Shown here piece after piece: positions 44,486-54,603 of a stretch of 64,000 nt of DNA. Positions within the stretch are counted from its first letter, which is position 1; each line of letters begins with the position of its first letter. Origin of the DNA: Bdellovibrionales bacterium CG10_big_fil_rev_8_21_14_0_10_45_34 (GTDB taxonomy: Bacteria > Bdellovibrionota > Bdellovibrionia > Bdellovibrionales > 1-14-0-10-45-34); contig PEZS01000001.1 of assembly GCA_002778785.1 (NCBI GenBank), positions 327,666 through 391,665 of the forward strand, written 5' to 3'. The position numbers and the translations under genes were made by a program. Under the pieces are notes generated by a model. That model made no database searches. It was not told the DNA's origin and saw only the letters and a list, made by a program, of their open reading frames with translations.

Positions 44486-44772
44486 CAAAGAATTGCCAAC
44501 TCATCTCGATGGCCGCCGCAGTTCGATCCCGATCACCAGAGTTCATTGCTTCAGAATTTAAGTGACAGTGAAGGACGTTTTTAGGCTCTTATTGTTCAAT
44601 AGCGATCTCAAAGCCGGACTGCTGTAAAAAAGTTGTACACTGAAGGTGGTAATCATTACTCTCACTCCTAGGTCCGGAAACCAGTACAATCATCACAACA
44701 CAAACTATTAACAGGTACCTTCGAAAAGTTGTTTTTAACAAACTTTGGGACGGGGGCCCTTTTGGAGATTGT

Positions 44773-46563
44773 ATGCAAAATGAAATGAATACTAAAATGG
44801 CGAAAGGTATATGCTCGTTATTAATCACGTTCCAGTTCGCGTCCGGTGGAATAGCCCAGGCGGCAGGAAAAGAAAGACCTGAAAAATTATCAAATGCAAA
44901 AGCAAGGTTTGCGAAAATTGAAAATGGGAAGATCAAAACAGCTTCCTTCTTAGAGGGTGTGCCTTGGCCTAATCCCTCATGTAAGACTGCCAGGCTTCAC
45001 AATTACGCCAGCATCTTTAAAAAATCCTTGGATCAGAAAAACACAGCTTATATCCCATACGATGGTTATGAGATTGATCCTAATAAGACGCTAGTATGTA
45101 ATGATGGTTCGATTATGAAAGTGAAGCTATCTGACTACAGTGCGTCTGGCTGGGGCGATCACCTGCGCGTTGGCGCCATAGAATGGATCCGTCCATCTCC
45201 CAGAACTGGAGACATTGGCTATACGTCGACCAGTTTTGTGCCTACAGTGTTTGGAAGAAAATCCCCGGTAGATAAGGATCAACCCGAGATGGCTAGAGAT
45301 TATAAGCAAATTCTGCAAGCGAATTTGCCGGCATCTAGCCAGGTTGAAGATCTAGAACTTGAGATTAGTTCGGAGGATTCAGAGGCTATTATCTCTGGTA
45401 GCAGCATGCACTTGACTTCGCTTTATACGGCTAACCCCCGTAAAGCCTGGCTAAGAGATACAGTATACAAGGGCAGTGACACCCATCAGCTCGACGGGCC
45501 CATCCGAATAAAGATGACTCGTTTAGGAAAAGGAGTAAAGCGAGACTTTTATTTACGAGGCTCCCAGCTTCGGTACTCCGAAAATAAACTATATTGCTCA
45601 GAGGTCTATCGAGGCGGAAAGTTAGCAGACAATTATGGTCTAACTAGGGAATATGTGGCGATCGCCTCAATTAAAGAAAAGCTTGTCTACCTTAGAAAAG
45701 TGATCGAAATGATTCTTGAGTTAGATCCTAATTGTAAGGATCGATTTGAGGGGATTCGTTGCGCGACTTCAAAGGCCATATCGCCCTACGCAGGAAGCGA
45801 AGATGAATTTAGAGGTTTACCACACCGCATGTATCGCATCACATACGGCTACGACGTTTCTGATGTTGTAACCAATGGAATTGATGAATTTGGATCACGC
45901 CATGGAACCGACTCCTGGCTTGCCAAGAGTTATGTGGATCTTGTTACTTCGTTCAATGCATTGGTTGATTTGAGTAAGAAGACGCTTCCGGAAGCTAGAT
46001 ATGGGCACAAGGTTGAATGGTTAGACGGGAATGCATTTCTAAAATTGATAGATGATGTTATGAGCGTATCTGAGGCAGCAACCTGGTTAGAAAAAATGTT
46101 AGTAGGGAGTGCAGTCGATTTTGAAACCTTTTCGAAAGATTATTCGAAATTCAATATGGCACTGGAAGCACAAAGAAAGTATTTTGTCGGGAACACTCCT
46201 ACAACATTTCTGCGCCCATCTGATTTTGAATACTGGTCTGGTAATTGGGATACTTCGCTTGCCCCAGACTGGATGGGCAACAAAAGTTTAGATTGGAAAT
46301 TGCGCCGACAAGCTATGGCAACAGATACAGGTTTGAAGTCTGACGGACTTGACGAGCCGTACAATGCCCTTTACAGAAATTATTTTTCATATAGTTCCAG
46401 ATTTGAGTTGAATTCGACGGATTTCTACGTGCAAGAATGCCCAGGTCAGGAAATGATCGAAAGTTGGGGTAGTGCATCCAGAAGATTTCGGAAAACAGTC
46501 GGTAAACCTTCGATCTCGCGAGAACTTGGCACTGCGGGTTTGAAATCCAACCCTGAGTTGTGA
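44773..46563 (+). CDS. Large exported hypothetical protein
   Basis: A 596-residue protein. Signal sequence MNTKMAKGICSLLITFQFAS, then GGIAQAAG as a cleavage region. The ribosome-binding site GGAG lies six bases before the ATG at 44773. The mature chain is rich in Tyr and Arg and has scattered Cys. I recognise no domain. It is followed by a 212-base gap and clpB. It might be an enzyme or surface factor special to this lineage. Confidence 0.7.
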   Translation: MQNEMNTKMAKGICSLLITFQFASGGIAQAAGKERPEKLSNAKARFAKIENGKIKTASFLEGVPWPNPSCKTARLHNYASIFKKSLDQKNTAYIPYDGYEIDPNKTLVCNDGSIMKVKLSDYSASGWGDHLRVGAIEWIRPSPRTGDIGYTSTSFVPTVFGRKSPVDKDQPEMARDYKQILQANLPASSQVEDLELEISSEDSEAIISGSSMHLTSLYTANPRKAWLRDTVYKGSDTHQLDGPIRIKMTRLGKGVKRDFYLRGSQLRYSENKLYCSEVYRGGKLADNYGLTREYVAIASIKEKLVYLRKVIEMILELDPNCKDRFEGIRCATSKAISPYAGSEDEFRGLPHRMYRITYGYDVSDVVTNGIDEFGSRHGTDSWLAKSYVDLVTSFNALVDLSKKTLPEARYGHKVEWLDGNAFLKLIDDVMSVSEAATWLEKMLVGSAVDFETFSKDYSKFNMALEAQRKYFVGNTPTTFLRPSDFEYWSGNWDTSLAPDWMGNKSLDWKLRRQAMATDTGLKSDGLDEPYNALYRNYFSYSSRFELNSTDFYVQECPGQEMIESWGSASRRFRKTVGKPSISRELGTAGLKSNPEL

Positions 46564-46775
46564 AATCCCGTGGTTTGCCGTAAGCGTTTGCAGTAAGCGC
46601 TTGTATCGCTGGGGGGTGCACGCAAAAAGCTTGCGGGGCTCAAGCTCTATATTGACTTTTGTGATTTTGCCCTCACCTTTTTAGTTAGAACGTTAGGGTC
46701 TGTGACGATCAACTACGATACATAAGTAGTTTTGATGAGACGTCGCCACGCCCTCAGTTTAGGCAGGAGCGAACG

Positions 46776-49370
46776 ATGAATGCAGACAAATTCACTGAGA
46801 AAACCCGTCAGGCCCTCGAGGAGGCCCAATCAGAAGCCATACAAAGAGGCCATGCTGAAGTAGATGTCGAACATTTTGTCGATCGCTTACTTGCGCCCAA
46901 CGATGGTCTAGCATCGGCTATTCTTCAAAAGGCCGGTGCTAATCTCAGCACCATCAAATCCCAAATTGAGTCTGATCTTAGTAAGCGCCCTGTGGTTTCT
47001 GGAGCAGGAGTAGAAAAGGGGCGGGTTTATATTACTCAGCGCTTAGGAAATCTCATCACTACCGCTGAAAAAGAAGCCAAAAAACTTAACGATGAGTACC
47101 TATCGGCCGAGCACATTCTTATGGCGCTTTTTGACGACAAAGGCGCCGCCGGTAATGCATTCAGATCATCGGGCCTACAAAAGAGCCATTTACAAAACTC
47201 AATAAAAGAAGTGAGAGGGAGCCAAAGAGTGACTTCACCAAATCCAGAGGGCACTTACCAAGTGCTTGAAAAATACGGCAGAGACTTAGTTGAAGAGGCA
47301 AAGTCAGGCAAAGTGGATCCTGTTATTGGCAGAGATGAAGAAATCCGCAGAGTCATTAGAATCCTTTCGCGCAAAACTAAAAATAACCCCGTGCTTATTG
47401 GTGAGCCAGGCGTCGGTAAAACAGCCATCGCAGAAGGCTTGGCGCAGCGAATACTTAAAGGTGATGTACCAGAAGGGCTAAAGGACAAAACAGTGTTTGC
47501 TCTGGATATTGGCTCTTTGATTGCGGGCGCTAAATATCGAGGTGAGTTCGAAGAAAGATTGAAAGCGGTGCTCAATGAAGTAAAGAGTAAGGGTAACATA
47601 ATACTTTTTATTGATGAACTTCATACAATCGTTGGTGCTGGAAAATCAGAAGGTGCAATGGACGCAGGCAATATGCTCAAGCCCATGCTTGCACGCGGAG
47701 AACTAAGATGTATTGGAGCAACAACACTTGATGAGCACCGAAAATATATCGAGAAAGATCCTGCTTTGGAGCGACGTTTTCAAACGGTGTTGGTGAATCC
47801 GCCAAGCGTAGAAGACACGATTTCTATACTAAGGGGTTTAAAGGAGAGATTTGAAATACATCACGGCGTGCGCATCGCTGATAACGCTCTTGTTTCAGCA
47901 GCTGTACTTTCAGACAGGTACATTCAGGGGCGCTTTTTACCTGATAAAGCCATTGATTTAGTTGATGAAGCTTGTGCATTGATCCGAACAGAAATGGATT
48001 CAATGCCGTCTGATCTGGATCAATCTACCAGGCGACTTATGCAGCTCGAGATTGAAGAAACTGCGCTTAAAAAAGAAAAAGACTCTGGATCACTGCAGCG
48101 ACTAGCCGAAGTGCAAGAGCAGATCGCCGAATTAAAAGAGCAGACAAATACCTTGCGCGCGCAATGGGATACGGAAAAAGCCTCTTTGCTAGAAGTGCGA
48201 AAGGCCAGAGAAGAACTAGAGAAGGCGCGCCTTGAAATGGAATCGTCTGAGCGCGAATACGATCTTAACAAAGTAGCAGAACTCAAATTTGGAAGAATTC
48301 CGGAAATCGAAAAAAGAATTCAAGCTTTAGAGGGGCAACTTCAAACCCAACAAAAATCGACAAAACTAGTTTCAGAGGCAGTTTCTGAAGAAGAGATTTC
48401 TCAAATTGTGTCAAAGTGGACAGGTATACCTGTCACACGCTTGGTCGAGGGTGAAAAGGAGAAACTACTTAAGCTGGCCGACATACTTCATGAAAGAGTT
48501 ATTGGCCAAGACGAAGCTGTCGATTTGGTTTCAAATGCCATACTTCGCGCTCGATCGGGGATTAAAGATCCTAAAAAGCCGATAGGAAGTTTCTTGTTTT
48601 TAGGCCCAACCGGCGTTGGCAAGACGGAGCTGGCGAAAACACTGGCCGCAAGCCTTTTCGATACAGAAGAAAATATGGTTCGAATAGATATGAGCGAGTA
48701 CATGGAGAAGCACTCAGTATCTAGACTCATCGGTGCCCCTCCGGGATATGTAGGCTATGAAGAAGGTGGTCAGTTAACTGAGGCCGTGAGAAGAAAACCG
48801 TATTGTGTATTGTTATTTGATGAAATTGAAAAAGCGCACCCGGACGTGTTTAATGTGCTACTTCAGATACTGGACGATGGAAGAGCAACGGATTCTCAAG
48901 GAAGAACCGTCGATTTTAAGAACACAGTAATCATTCTAACATCCAACATAGGTGCTCCACTCTTACTCGAAGGAGTTAGTAAGGATGGTGAAATTAGTGA
49001 GTCGGCTCGCGAAGGAGTAACGCGAGAGTTGCGCTCGCATTTTAGGCCAGAATTCCTCAATCGAGTTGATGAGATCATACTCTTTAAACCTCTGCAGCAA
49101 GGAGAGATTTTGAAGATAGTGGACTTGCAGCTAGACGATATTCGAAGTCGCCTTAAAGCCCGCCAGATTGGGTTACAGCTAACAGACGAGGCCAAGAAAT
49201 TTGTTGCTGAAACAGCGTATGATCCCGTTTTTGGTGCAAGACCGCTTAAGAGATATTTGCAACGGCATTTAGAAACGCAGATCGGTAGAGCACTCATCTC
49301 AGGTCAAGTGAGCGACGGCCAGACGATTCGTATCGGCCTGCAAGGGGATCGACTCGTTATTGCAAACTAA
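46776..49370 (+). CDS. clpB: ATP-dependent disaggregase ClpB
   Basis: An 864-residue Hsp100 chaperone that rescues aggregated proteins with DnaK. N-terminal Clp repeats ([20 protein letters not shown]). AAA1 Walker A GEPGVGKT near 209 and Walker [11 protein letters not shown] middle coiled coil sits near 410-520 ([20 protein letters not shown]), the M-domain that marks ClpB from ClpA. AAA2 Walker A GPTGVGKT near 610. The ending [20 protein letters not shown] is family-typical. AGGAG precedes the ATG. It is followed by hsp20, so a heat-shock group is likely. Confidence 0.98.
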   Translation: MNADKFTEKTRQALEEAQSEAIQRGHAEVDVEHFVDRLLAPNDGLASAILQKAGANLSTIKSQIESDLSKRPVVSGAGVEKGRVYITQRLGNLITTAEKEAKKLNDEYLSAEHILMALFDDKGAAGNAFRSSGLQKSHLQNSIKEVRGSQRVTSPNPEGTYQVLEKYGRDLVEEAKSGKVDPVIGRDEEIRRVIRILSRKTKNNPVLIGEPGVGKTAIAEGLAQRILKGDVPEGLKDKTVFALDIGSLIAGAKYRGEFEERLKAVLNEVKSKGNIILFIDELHTIVGAGKSEGAMDAGNMLKPMLARGELRCIGATTLDEHRKYIEKDPALERRFQTVLVNPPSVEDTISILRGLKERFEIHHGVRIADNALVSAAVLSDRYIQGRFLPDKAIDLVDEACALIRTEMDSMPSDLDQSTRRLMQLEIEETALKKEKDSGSLQRLAEVQEQIAELKEQTNTLRAQWDTEKASLLEVRKAREELEKARLEMESSEREYDLNKVAELKFGRIPEIEKRIQALEGQLQTQQKSTKLVSEAVSEEEISQIVSKWTGIPVTRLVEGEKEKLLKLADILHERVIGQDEAVDLVSNAILRARSGIKDPKKPIGSFLFLGPTGVGKTELAKTLAASLFDTEENMVRIDMSEYMEKHSVSRLIGAPPGYVGYEEGGQLTEAVRRKPYCVLLFDEIEKAHPDVFNVLLQILDDGRATDSQGRTVDFKNTVIILTSNIGAPLLLEGVSKDGEISESAREGVTRELRSHFRPEFLNRVDEIILFKPLQQGEILKIVDLQLDDIRSRLKARQIGLQLTDEAKKFVAETAYDPVFGARPLKRYLQRHLETQIGRALISGQVSDGQTIRIGLQGDRLVIAN

Positions 49371-49488
49371 ATTGACTAAATGTGGTGAATTGGGGTGTGA
49401 AAAAATGCCTTTAACTAACTTGACTCCTAGAAACCCGGACACAAATTAAGTGTGAAAGAAGAAATAGTCGCTAAAAAAGGAGGAGTTT

Positions 49489-49956
49489 ATGGCACTCATG
49501 ATTCGAAGACCAGCAAGAAATTGGACGAACGTTCCCACTTTGTTTGGTAGAGAGTGGAACGATTTGTTTGAAGATTTTTTTAAAGGAATGGAACCGCTTA
49601 CCAATTTAAAGGAAGCTACTTTTGTTCCAAGGATTGATGTAAGCGAGAAAGAAGGCGAGTATCGTGTGAAAGCCGAACTCCCAGGTATTGAAGAAAAGGA
49701 CTTTGAAGTAACTTTCCACGACAATGTACTCTTTCTTAAAGGAGAAAAGAGGATAGAGAAGGACGAGGAAGGTGATGACTTTCACCATCGCGAAGTTCGC
49801 TATGGTTCATTTGAAAGGACTATTCCTTTTGCTGCTGAAATTGATGCAGACAAAGTGAATGCGGATTTTAAACAGGGTGTACTTACAGTGACGCTTGCCA
49901 AGGCTCAACCGACCGAGCGAAAGGCTCGTAAGATTGCTGTGAGCAATGGTCATTAA
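49489..49956 (+). CDS. Small heat-shock protein (Hsp20 family)
   Basis: A 155-residue chaperone that holds unfolding proteins until ClpB/DnaK act. Head with LFGREWNDLFEDFFKGMEPL. The alpha-crystallin domain has VPRIDVSEKEGEYRVKAELP, then GIEEKDFEVTFHDNVLFLKG, and YGSFERTIPFAAEIDADKVN, then ADFKQGVLTVTLAK. Length is normal. A strong AAAAGGAGGAG lies before the ATG at 49489. It is 118 bases after clpB; a separate heat-shock promoter could lie in that gap, but I cannot assign one confidently. Confidence 0.97.
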   Translation: MALMIRRPARNWTNVPTLFGREWNDLFEDFFKGMEPLTNLKEATFVPRIDVSEKEGEYRVKAELPGIEEKDFEVTFHDNVLFLKGEKRIEKDEEGDDFHHREVRYGSFERTIPFAAEIDADKVNADFKQGVLTVTLAKAQPTERKARKIAVSNGH

Positions 49957-50100
49957 GTTAAGCCTTCAAAGTAAGCTTCTTGAAATGTCGTGTTGGCCGT
50001 CTCTACAAAATGGTAGGTATCAGAGGCCATAGCGTTTCGAAATGGCAGGGTGGTTGCTCGAAGACGTTAACGGCCCAGTCCGAACCACGAGACGGTCGCG

Positions 50101-50140
50101 TCAGGTGTCTCCCAAATCCCCGGGGGCACCTGATCTTTTA
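50101..50140 (+). terminator. Probable rho-independent terminator after hsp20
   Basis: TCAGGTG and CACCTGA arms with an internal GGG/CCC stem, followed by TCTTTTA. It lies between hsp20 and the convergent orn gene and would serve hsp20. Confidence 0.65.
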
Positions 50141-50142
50141 TA

Positions 50143-50688
50143 TTAAACTAAGTCACTCGTAACTGGAGTGAGATTCAGATGCCCCAGGTAGAATTTCAGT
50201 TCTGAAATACTTTCTCGAATATCGTCGAGGGCTCTGTGGCTATTTTGTTTGTCGTAACTAAGGCCATAGATGTTTTTCATTATTATCTTCCATGAAGTTA
50301 CATCGAGCATCCGATAATGAAGTAGGTTCGAAAAACTCGGTAAGTACTTTTCGATGAAAAGCCTATCTTGAGAAATGCTATTGCCAGCAAGTACGACTGG
50401 ATCATCTTGCGCTTCATAGTGATCATGGATTAAGCCAATAAGTTCGCTCTCTACAAGATCTTCCGGCTTTCCAAACGGGACTTTTCTAACCAGTCCAGAC
50501 TCTTTGTGAGTCTTGGAATTCCATTCGTCCATGTTATCAAGATATTTTTGTGGCTGTTTAACGATCGAGTGATACTCCGCTAACTCACGAAAATTTAAAT
50601 CTGTAACAATGGCGGCCACCTCAATGATAACTTCTTTCTCGACTTCGAGGCCGGTCATCTCCATATCGAGCCAAAACAATTTCTTCAC
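50143..50688 (-). CDS. orn: Oligoribonuclease
   Basis: A 181-residue DEDDh 3'-5' exonuclease that degrades 2-5-nt RNA and pGpG. The Exo I motif is LFWLDMEMTGLE (Asp8, Glu10). Exo II includes VLAGNSISQDRLFIEKYLP. Exo III has NSHRALDDIRESISELKFYL with the HxxxxD His and Asp. Length matches Orn (about 180). Because Orn removes pGpG, it also completes cyclic-di-GMP breakdown. The ATG lies after GTGAAG... with a modest ribosome-binding site. It is a single-gene unit facing hsp20. Confidence 0.97.
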   Translation of the reverse strand: MKKLFWLDMEMTGLEVEKEVIIEVAAIVTDLNFRELAEYHSIVKQPQKYLDNMDEWNSKTHKESGLVRKVPFGKPEDLVESELIGLIHDHYEAQDDPVVLAGNSISQDRLFIEKYLPSFSNLLHYRMLDVTSWKIIMKNIYGLSYDKQNSHRALDDIRESISELKFYLGHLNLTPVTSDLV

Positions 50689-50775
50689 TTAGCTACCTTC
50701 TCCTAAGATATATGATCGAGTAACTCTAAACACTAGCTAAAAAAAAGCGGTCATGTGGGCACTGAGAATTCATTT

Positions 50776-50805
50776 AACTTCGAGGCCAGTCATCTCCATA
50801 TCAAG
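50776..50805 (-). pseudogene. Fragment resembling the orn N-terminus
   Basis: The 30 bases encode LDMEMTGLEV, matching residues 7-16 of the orn gene just downstream (27 of 30 bases identical to 50641-50670). All three differences are at third codon positions and silent. A stop follows two codons later and a stop lies four codons upstream, so it is a remnant. Confidence 0.55.
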
Positions 50806-50906
50806 AGACCCGGCCAATCATTTCATATATTTAATGAGCCCCGAACAATCAGTACCCTTGACTACACCACCCGCCAAAATCCATTCTTGCCAGTGGTCTC
50901 AACTGT

Positions 50907-51080
50907 TTACCTTTTTGGTTGGCGACGACCGATGTGGTTTTTCCAGTTGAATTCTGGATTCTTCTCAAAGCGATCTTTCCAAAGTCGCCATTTCTCTTCG
51001 GAGTGATCGTGGTAAGTTTGACCCTGTTTTGAGAAGTTGATCTTTGGTTTCTTACCAAAGAGAAAATCTAAAATCCACAT
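50907..51080 (-). CDS. Small conserved-looking hypothetical protein
   Basis: A 57-residue basic protein: MWILDFLFGKKPKINFSKQG, then QTYHDHSEEKWRLWKDRFEK and NPEFNWKNHIG. ATG at 51080 follows AAGGATGAATGC; the frame extends upstream but without a better site. The strongly patterned W/F/N-rich sequence looks like a real conserved protein rather than a chance ORF. No family is known to me. It stands alone between orn and the gene at 51190, on the opposite strand to the latter. Confidence 0.6.
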   Translation of the reverse strand: MWILDFLFGKKPKINFSKQGQTYHDHSEEKWRLWKDRFEKNPEFNWKNHIGRRQPKR

Positions 51081-51189
51081 GCATTCATCCTTTCGAACAC
51101 GGCTCAAATTCTCTCGCAACTTGCTTGACTAGGAGCAGTTTGCTGGCTCACATGCTATTAGGAACCAAGTTAACATACACAACGGAAAG

Positions 51190-52521
51190 ATGTATATGAA
51201 CTCTTTTTATGCGCTTCGTGATCTACCTCCGACTGACTCTTACAAAAAGGGTGATATTGTCTTTATTTTTGGAGAGGTCTTTCAGTCGGGATACGTTAAC
51301 GGACTCATATCAGCGGCGGTGCGGAGGGGGCTCAAAGTATACTCCACCACAGTGGGGCGCCGTGAGGGTGACGCTCTTCGCAATCTTACCAATGAAGAAC
51401 TAACGGAGTGTGCCTCTCGAGCCCCTCTTGACGGGGTGTTAAACGCAACCCTTGAAGCGGGGTTTGATTTTGAGCCATCATCGCAAGGCAAGACCCCTGT
51501 CGACCAGATTTCAGGGCTCAAGATGAGCCAGTGGCAAGAGGCAAAAATTGACTGGAACCAGATCGAAGAGAGCAAAGAGCGAGGTCGCGAGCGATTCTTT
51601 ACCTCCGCACGGCAGTGGGCCGAACAGGTGAGCGAGATCGCACAACAGAACCCTGATTCGAACATTCTCTTTGTTCACACAATGGCCGGCGGAATACCAA
51701 GAGCAAAGATTCTTATGCCCACGATGAACCGCATTTTTAAAGGGCGCGGCGACAGATACTTAGCCAGTAAGACCTTTTGGGAATCAGAACTCGGTAAACT
51801 TTGTTCTGTTTCGTTTGATGAAGTCACTGCGCAAACCTATCAGACTTTGATTGATGTCACTCAACCTCTTCGTGAGGAGCGAAAAGGAAAGAGGGTTGCC
51901 TATGTCGCGTATGGTTATCATGGGTGCGAACTCTTAATGAATGGCCAATACACTTGGCAGAGTTACGCACCGTACTTGCAGGGCTGGGCAAAGTTGGAAC
52001 TCGAAAAAATTTCTCAGCGGGCATTTTCTGTAGGAGTTACTAGTTGCGTTTTTAATTGCCCAGAAATCCTTACGAATTCCAGTAGCTTATTTCAAGGTGT
52101 TGAGATTCCACTTTACCCTTTAATTGAGGCCGTTCGAAAAGATGCGCCGAATCACTTTGCAAAAGTCGAGGCAAGTCTAAAGCCTTTCTTGAAACCGGGT
52201 GTGTCTTTAGATTCCATCTATGAGAGCTGCATGTCCTTTTTTAATAATCCTTCAACTCAGTTTCTTCAGGATTTCAATTCTTGGCCGCAGCACAGTGAGG
52301 CAAATCAAATGGACCTAATGCTAGAGCAAAGCGATCGGGTATTTGACATGCAAACCGCAAAAGATGACTCGATCACCAACTGGTTGAGTCGCTTAGTCTT
52401 TGAGGGTTGCGGCCACCTGATGTTTGAAGAGTCTGCTAAGCCTTGCGCTGCAGTTGAGTGGCTCGGTCATGACATCATCGCAAAGCGACTTTCGAAAGAA
52501 GCGGATCTTTCTGATTTTTGA
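51190..52521 (+). CDS. Rossmann-like protein of unknown function
   Basis: A 443-residue cytoplasmic protein. The N-terminal segment GDIVFIFGEVFQSGYVNGLI, then SAAVRRGLKVYSTTVGRRE, has the strand-loop-helix-strand pattern of a nucleotide-binding Rossmann fold, with a GEVFQSG loop instead of a canonical GxGxxG. Further on are NILFVHTMAGGIPRAKILMP and VAYVAYGYHGCELLMNG. This could be a reductase, but no catalytic set is visible. The ATG at 51190 is too close to GGAAAG; ATG at 51196 has better spacing. Confidence 0.7.
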   Translation: MYMNSFYALRDLPPTDSYKKGDIVFIFGEVFQSGYVNGLISAAVRRGLKVYSTTVGRREGDALRNLTNEELTECASRAPLDGVLNATLEAGFDFEPSSQGKTPVDQISGLKMSQWQEAKIDWNQIEESKERGRERFFTSARQWAEQVSEIAQQNPDSNILFVHTMAGGIPRAKILMPTMNRIFKGRGDRYLASKTFWESELGKLCSVSFDEVTAQTYQTLIDVTQPLREERKGKRVAYVAYGYHGCELLMNGQYTWQSYAPYLQGWAKLELEKISQRAFSVGVTSCVFNCPEILTNSSSLFQGVEIPLYPLIEAVRKDAPNHFAKVEASLKPFLKPGVSLDSIYESCMSFFNNPSTQFLQDFNSWPQHSEANQMDLMLEQSDRVFDMQTAKDDSITNWLSRLVFEGCGHLMFEESAKPCAAVEWLGHDIIAKRLSKEADLSDF

Positions 52522-52715
52522 CGCACCTGAGACTGTGCGGCGAGCGAGGCTTTCGTTTTTAAAAAATCAGGGTAAAGTAAGTATCACTAGGATTGGTAAG
52601 TCGCTTCGGCGGTTCACAGGGTGCTTCTGAAGGTGAGACACGACTGGTTTTTGCTAGGTGCATTTTAAAAAATGCCCCACATCGGTGCTACTCAAGATGT
52701 TTTTAGGAGAGTGAA

Positions 52716-52997
52716 ATGGCGCATAGGTTTTCTTCGAAAATGACTCCTGAGCAGAAAACAAAAGCTCAATTGATACTTGAAGAGATGAATCGCGAGGGGC
52801 AAGTTTTACCTGATCTAATGGTTTCTTATGAAGAATCCAATAAGGCGATAAAGTTTCAGAGAGATCGCCGAATCGCTACGATACCAGACGCGATTGTCGA
52901 TAAGAAGGCGTGGTCTGACGTGAGATTTTTGTTTCGATCGTGCTTAGGAAAAGATCCAGCAGTATGGAATCACACGGCGCCCAACGATTGGGACTGA
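52716..52997 (+). CDS. Small hypothetical protein
   Basis: A 93-residue basic protein (MAHRFSSKMTPEQKTKAQLI, helix, then KFQRDRRIATIPDAIVDKKA and a WNHTAPNDWD end). TTAGGAGAGTGAA precedes the ATG. It is 22 bases upstream of the cation/proton antiporter gene on the same strand and is probably cotranscribed with it. No domain is recognised. The composition is that of a real protein, with no membrane segment or Cys. Confidence 0.75.
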   Translation: MAHRFSSKMTPEQKTKAQLILEEMNREGQVLPDLMVSYEESNKAIKFQRDRRIATIPDAIVDKKAWSDVRFLFRSCLGKDPAVWNHTAPNDWD

Positions 52998-53019
52998 GCT
53001 TCCGAAAGGGCTTTCTATT

Positions 53020-54285
53020 ATGACTGTGGCAGTTCTAGCGGTAGCGGGCCTCTTTTTCCTAGGTCACTTCCTTAAATGGCTTTTTAGTAAAACGAAGATA
53101 CCCGATCTTCTTCTATTAGTGGGCCTAGGCGTTTTGCTCCGAGTGACGGGTTTAATTTCAGTAGCTGATTTTGGGAAAGTTGGAACTTTTTTGTCCACGG
53201 TCGCGCTTATCGTGATTCTCTATCACGGTGGACTGAGTCTCAAAGCAAGTGATCTCAAGGGATCGTCAGCGCCAGCATTGGGTATTTCGTTAGTGGGCTT
53301 TTCTTTGGTCATTCTTATCGGGATGGCCATTGCTATGGGGCTCGGCTTTCAAGATTGGCAGGCAGGTCTTTTGTTTGGCGTAAGTATTGGTAGTACTTCT
53401 AGCGCCATAGTTATCCCCATGGTTCGGTTTCTGAGTGTTTCCGATCGTATGAAGACGATCCTGTCTTTGGAATCATCGTTTACCGATGTACTGGCAATCG
53501 TTATAGCTTTAGTGCTCATTGATGGCTTTGTTGCGGGTAAGATCAACGTGAGAGAAATCTTTCTTGGCATTGGCCCGGGTACTCTCATGGCGATTCTTTT
53601 AGGAATTTTGTTCGGCTTAGCTTGGGCTTTTCTTAAAAAGACCTTTTCTTTCTTAAAGGGGCTTCATTTTTCAGGCGAAGCGTGGGCTGCTCTGACTTAT
53701 GCGATTATCACTTTGATCGGTTACAATGGCGCTATGGCCGTGTTGGCTCTCGGTTTTTGTCTTTCAAATATGGATCTGTTGCCAGATTGGCTGAGCAGTA
53801 AGCTCGAGAAAAACGCGGTGACTCGCGAAGAATTAACTTTGCTGGGGGAAATTGCTTTTATACTAAAAACTTTTTTCTTCATTTACTTGGGTATGATGGT
53901 TGAATTTACCGGCTGGGGACTTCTCGGGATTGCACTCGTGACAAGCGTACTGATATTCATTAGTCGTTACCTCTTTGTACGGTTGCTACTGAGGCCATCC
54001 CACTATGATAGGATAGATGCGATGGCCGCAATGGCAATGGGGCCTCGTGGGCTTGCCTGTGCTGTTCTTGCTACGATTCCACTTCAGAGGGGGCTTCCGT
54101 ATGGTGCCTGGATGCAGGATGCTGTCTTCACTGTCATTCCGGTCACTGTTATTTTCACTTCGACATTAGTATTTTTTGTCGAAAAACCAAAGCTTCGGCA
54201 AAAACTGGAAAAGTTCTTCAAGTCCTACCGAGACGACAGTTTACCCTCTGTCTCAAGCGTAGTAAACACTACGCCAAGTGTTTAA
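53020..54285 (+). CDS. Cation/proton antiporter (CPA2/KefB-like)
   Basis: A 421-residue inner-membrane protein with about 12 hydrophobic segments. The first half has LLLVGLGVLLRVTGLI and VALIVILYHGGLSLKASDLK; IGSTSSAIVIPMVRFL and SLESSFTDVLAIVIALVLID follow, the Na+/H+ exchanger pattern with the conserved Asp in FTDVLA. The C-terminal half has MGPRGLACAVLATIPLQRGL. No RCK/TrkA domain is visible, so the protein is just the transporter. It probably exchanges Na+ or K+ for H+. Confidence 0.92.
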   Translation: MTVAVLAVAGLFFLGHFLKWLFSKTKIPDLLLLVGLGVLLRVTGLISVADFGKVGTFLSTVALIVILYHGGLSLKASDLKGSSAPALGISLVGFSLVILIGMAIAMGLGFQDWQAGLLFGVSIGSTSSAIVIPMVRFLSVSDRMKTILSLESSFTDVLAIVIALVLIDGFVAGKINVREIFLGIGPGTLMAILLGILFGLAWAFLKKTFSFLKGLHFSGEAWAALTYAIITLIGYNGAMAVLALGFCLSNMDLLPDWLSSKLEKNAVTREELTLLGEIAFILKTFFFIYLGMMVEFTGWGLLGIALVTSVLIFISRYLFVRLLLRPSHYDRIDAMAAMAMGPRGLACAVLATIPLQRGLPYGAWMQDAVFTVIPVTVIFTSTLVFFVEKPKLRQKLEKFFKSYRDDSLPSVSSVVNTTPSV

Positions 54286-54603
54286 GAAATCGTTTGGCAG
54301 CGCGCGCCGACTGGACCCTAGAAAAGGTGTGGCAGAAGACGTTTGGTTTAACCCTGATAGCTGAAATTATCTGTAAGTGTGTTTAAATCTCTCAGAAACA
54401 GCAATGGAAGTGGCTTTGCTAACTTTGGTGCAATAAGCATTGACCATTCGCTCATTTGTGATCAACTGAACATTGCTCGGTTTCAATGGATTGCTTTTGT
54501 TTGGCTGCTGTGCAGTTTCAATATTAGCCATCGGAAAAATGGATCCAACATGCGGATCCGTTTTTTTCTTCCGAGTGACTATTTTTCAAAAGGAGAATCG
54601 AAA
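54286..54603. other. 318-base gap before sodB with a hairpin
   Basis: An open frame runs through from 54379 but its sequence is unlike SOD. The real start of sodB is at 54604. At 54541-54559 there are two GGATCC copies (the second followed by GTTTTTTT), forming a short stem that looks like a rho-independent terminator or attenuator directly upstream of sodB. No promoter or Fur site is firmly seen. Confidence 0.5.
54541..54567 (+). terminator. Short terminator-like hairpin upstream of sodB
   Basis: GGATCC arms (54541-54546, 54554-54559) with a seven-base loop, then seven T at 54561-54567. It is 37 bases before the sodB start. It may stop transcription from upstream or act as an attenuator. 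Confidence 0.55.

Noticed and set aside
44510..44540. GTTCGATCCCGATCACCA, which looks like a tRNA 3' end
   Set aside because: The bases around it do not form a T-stem or acceptor stem.
49371..49488. Possible heat-shock promoter before hsp20
   Set aside because: CTTGAC is visible but no -10 box of the sigma-32 type at the right distance is convincing.
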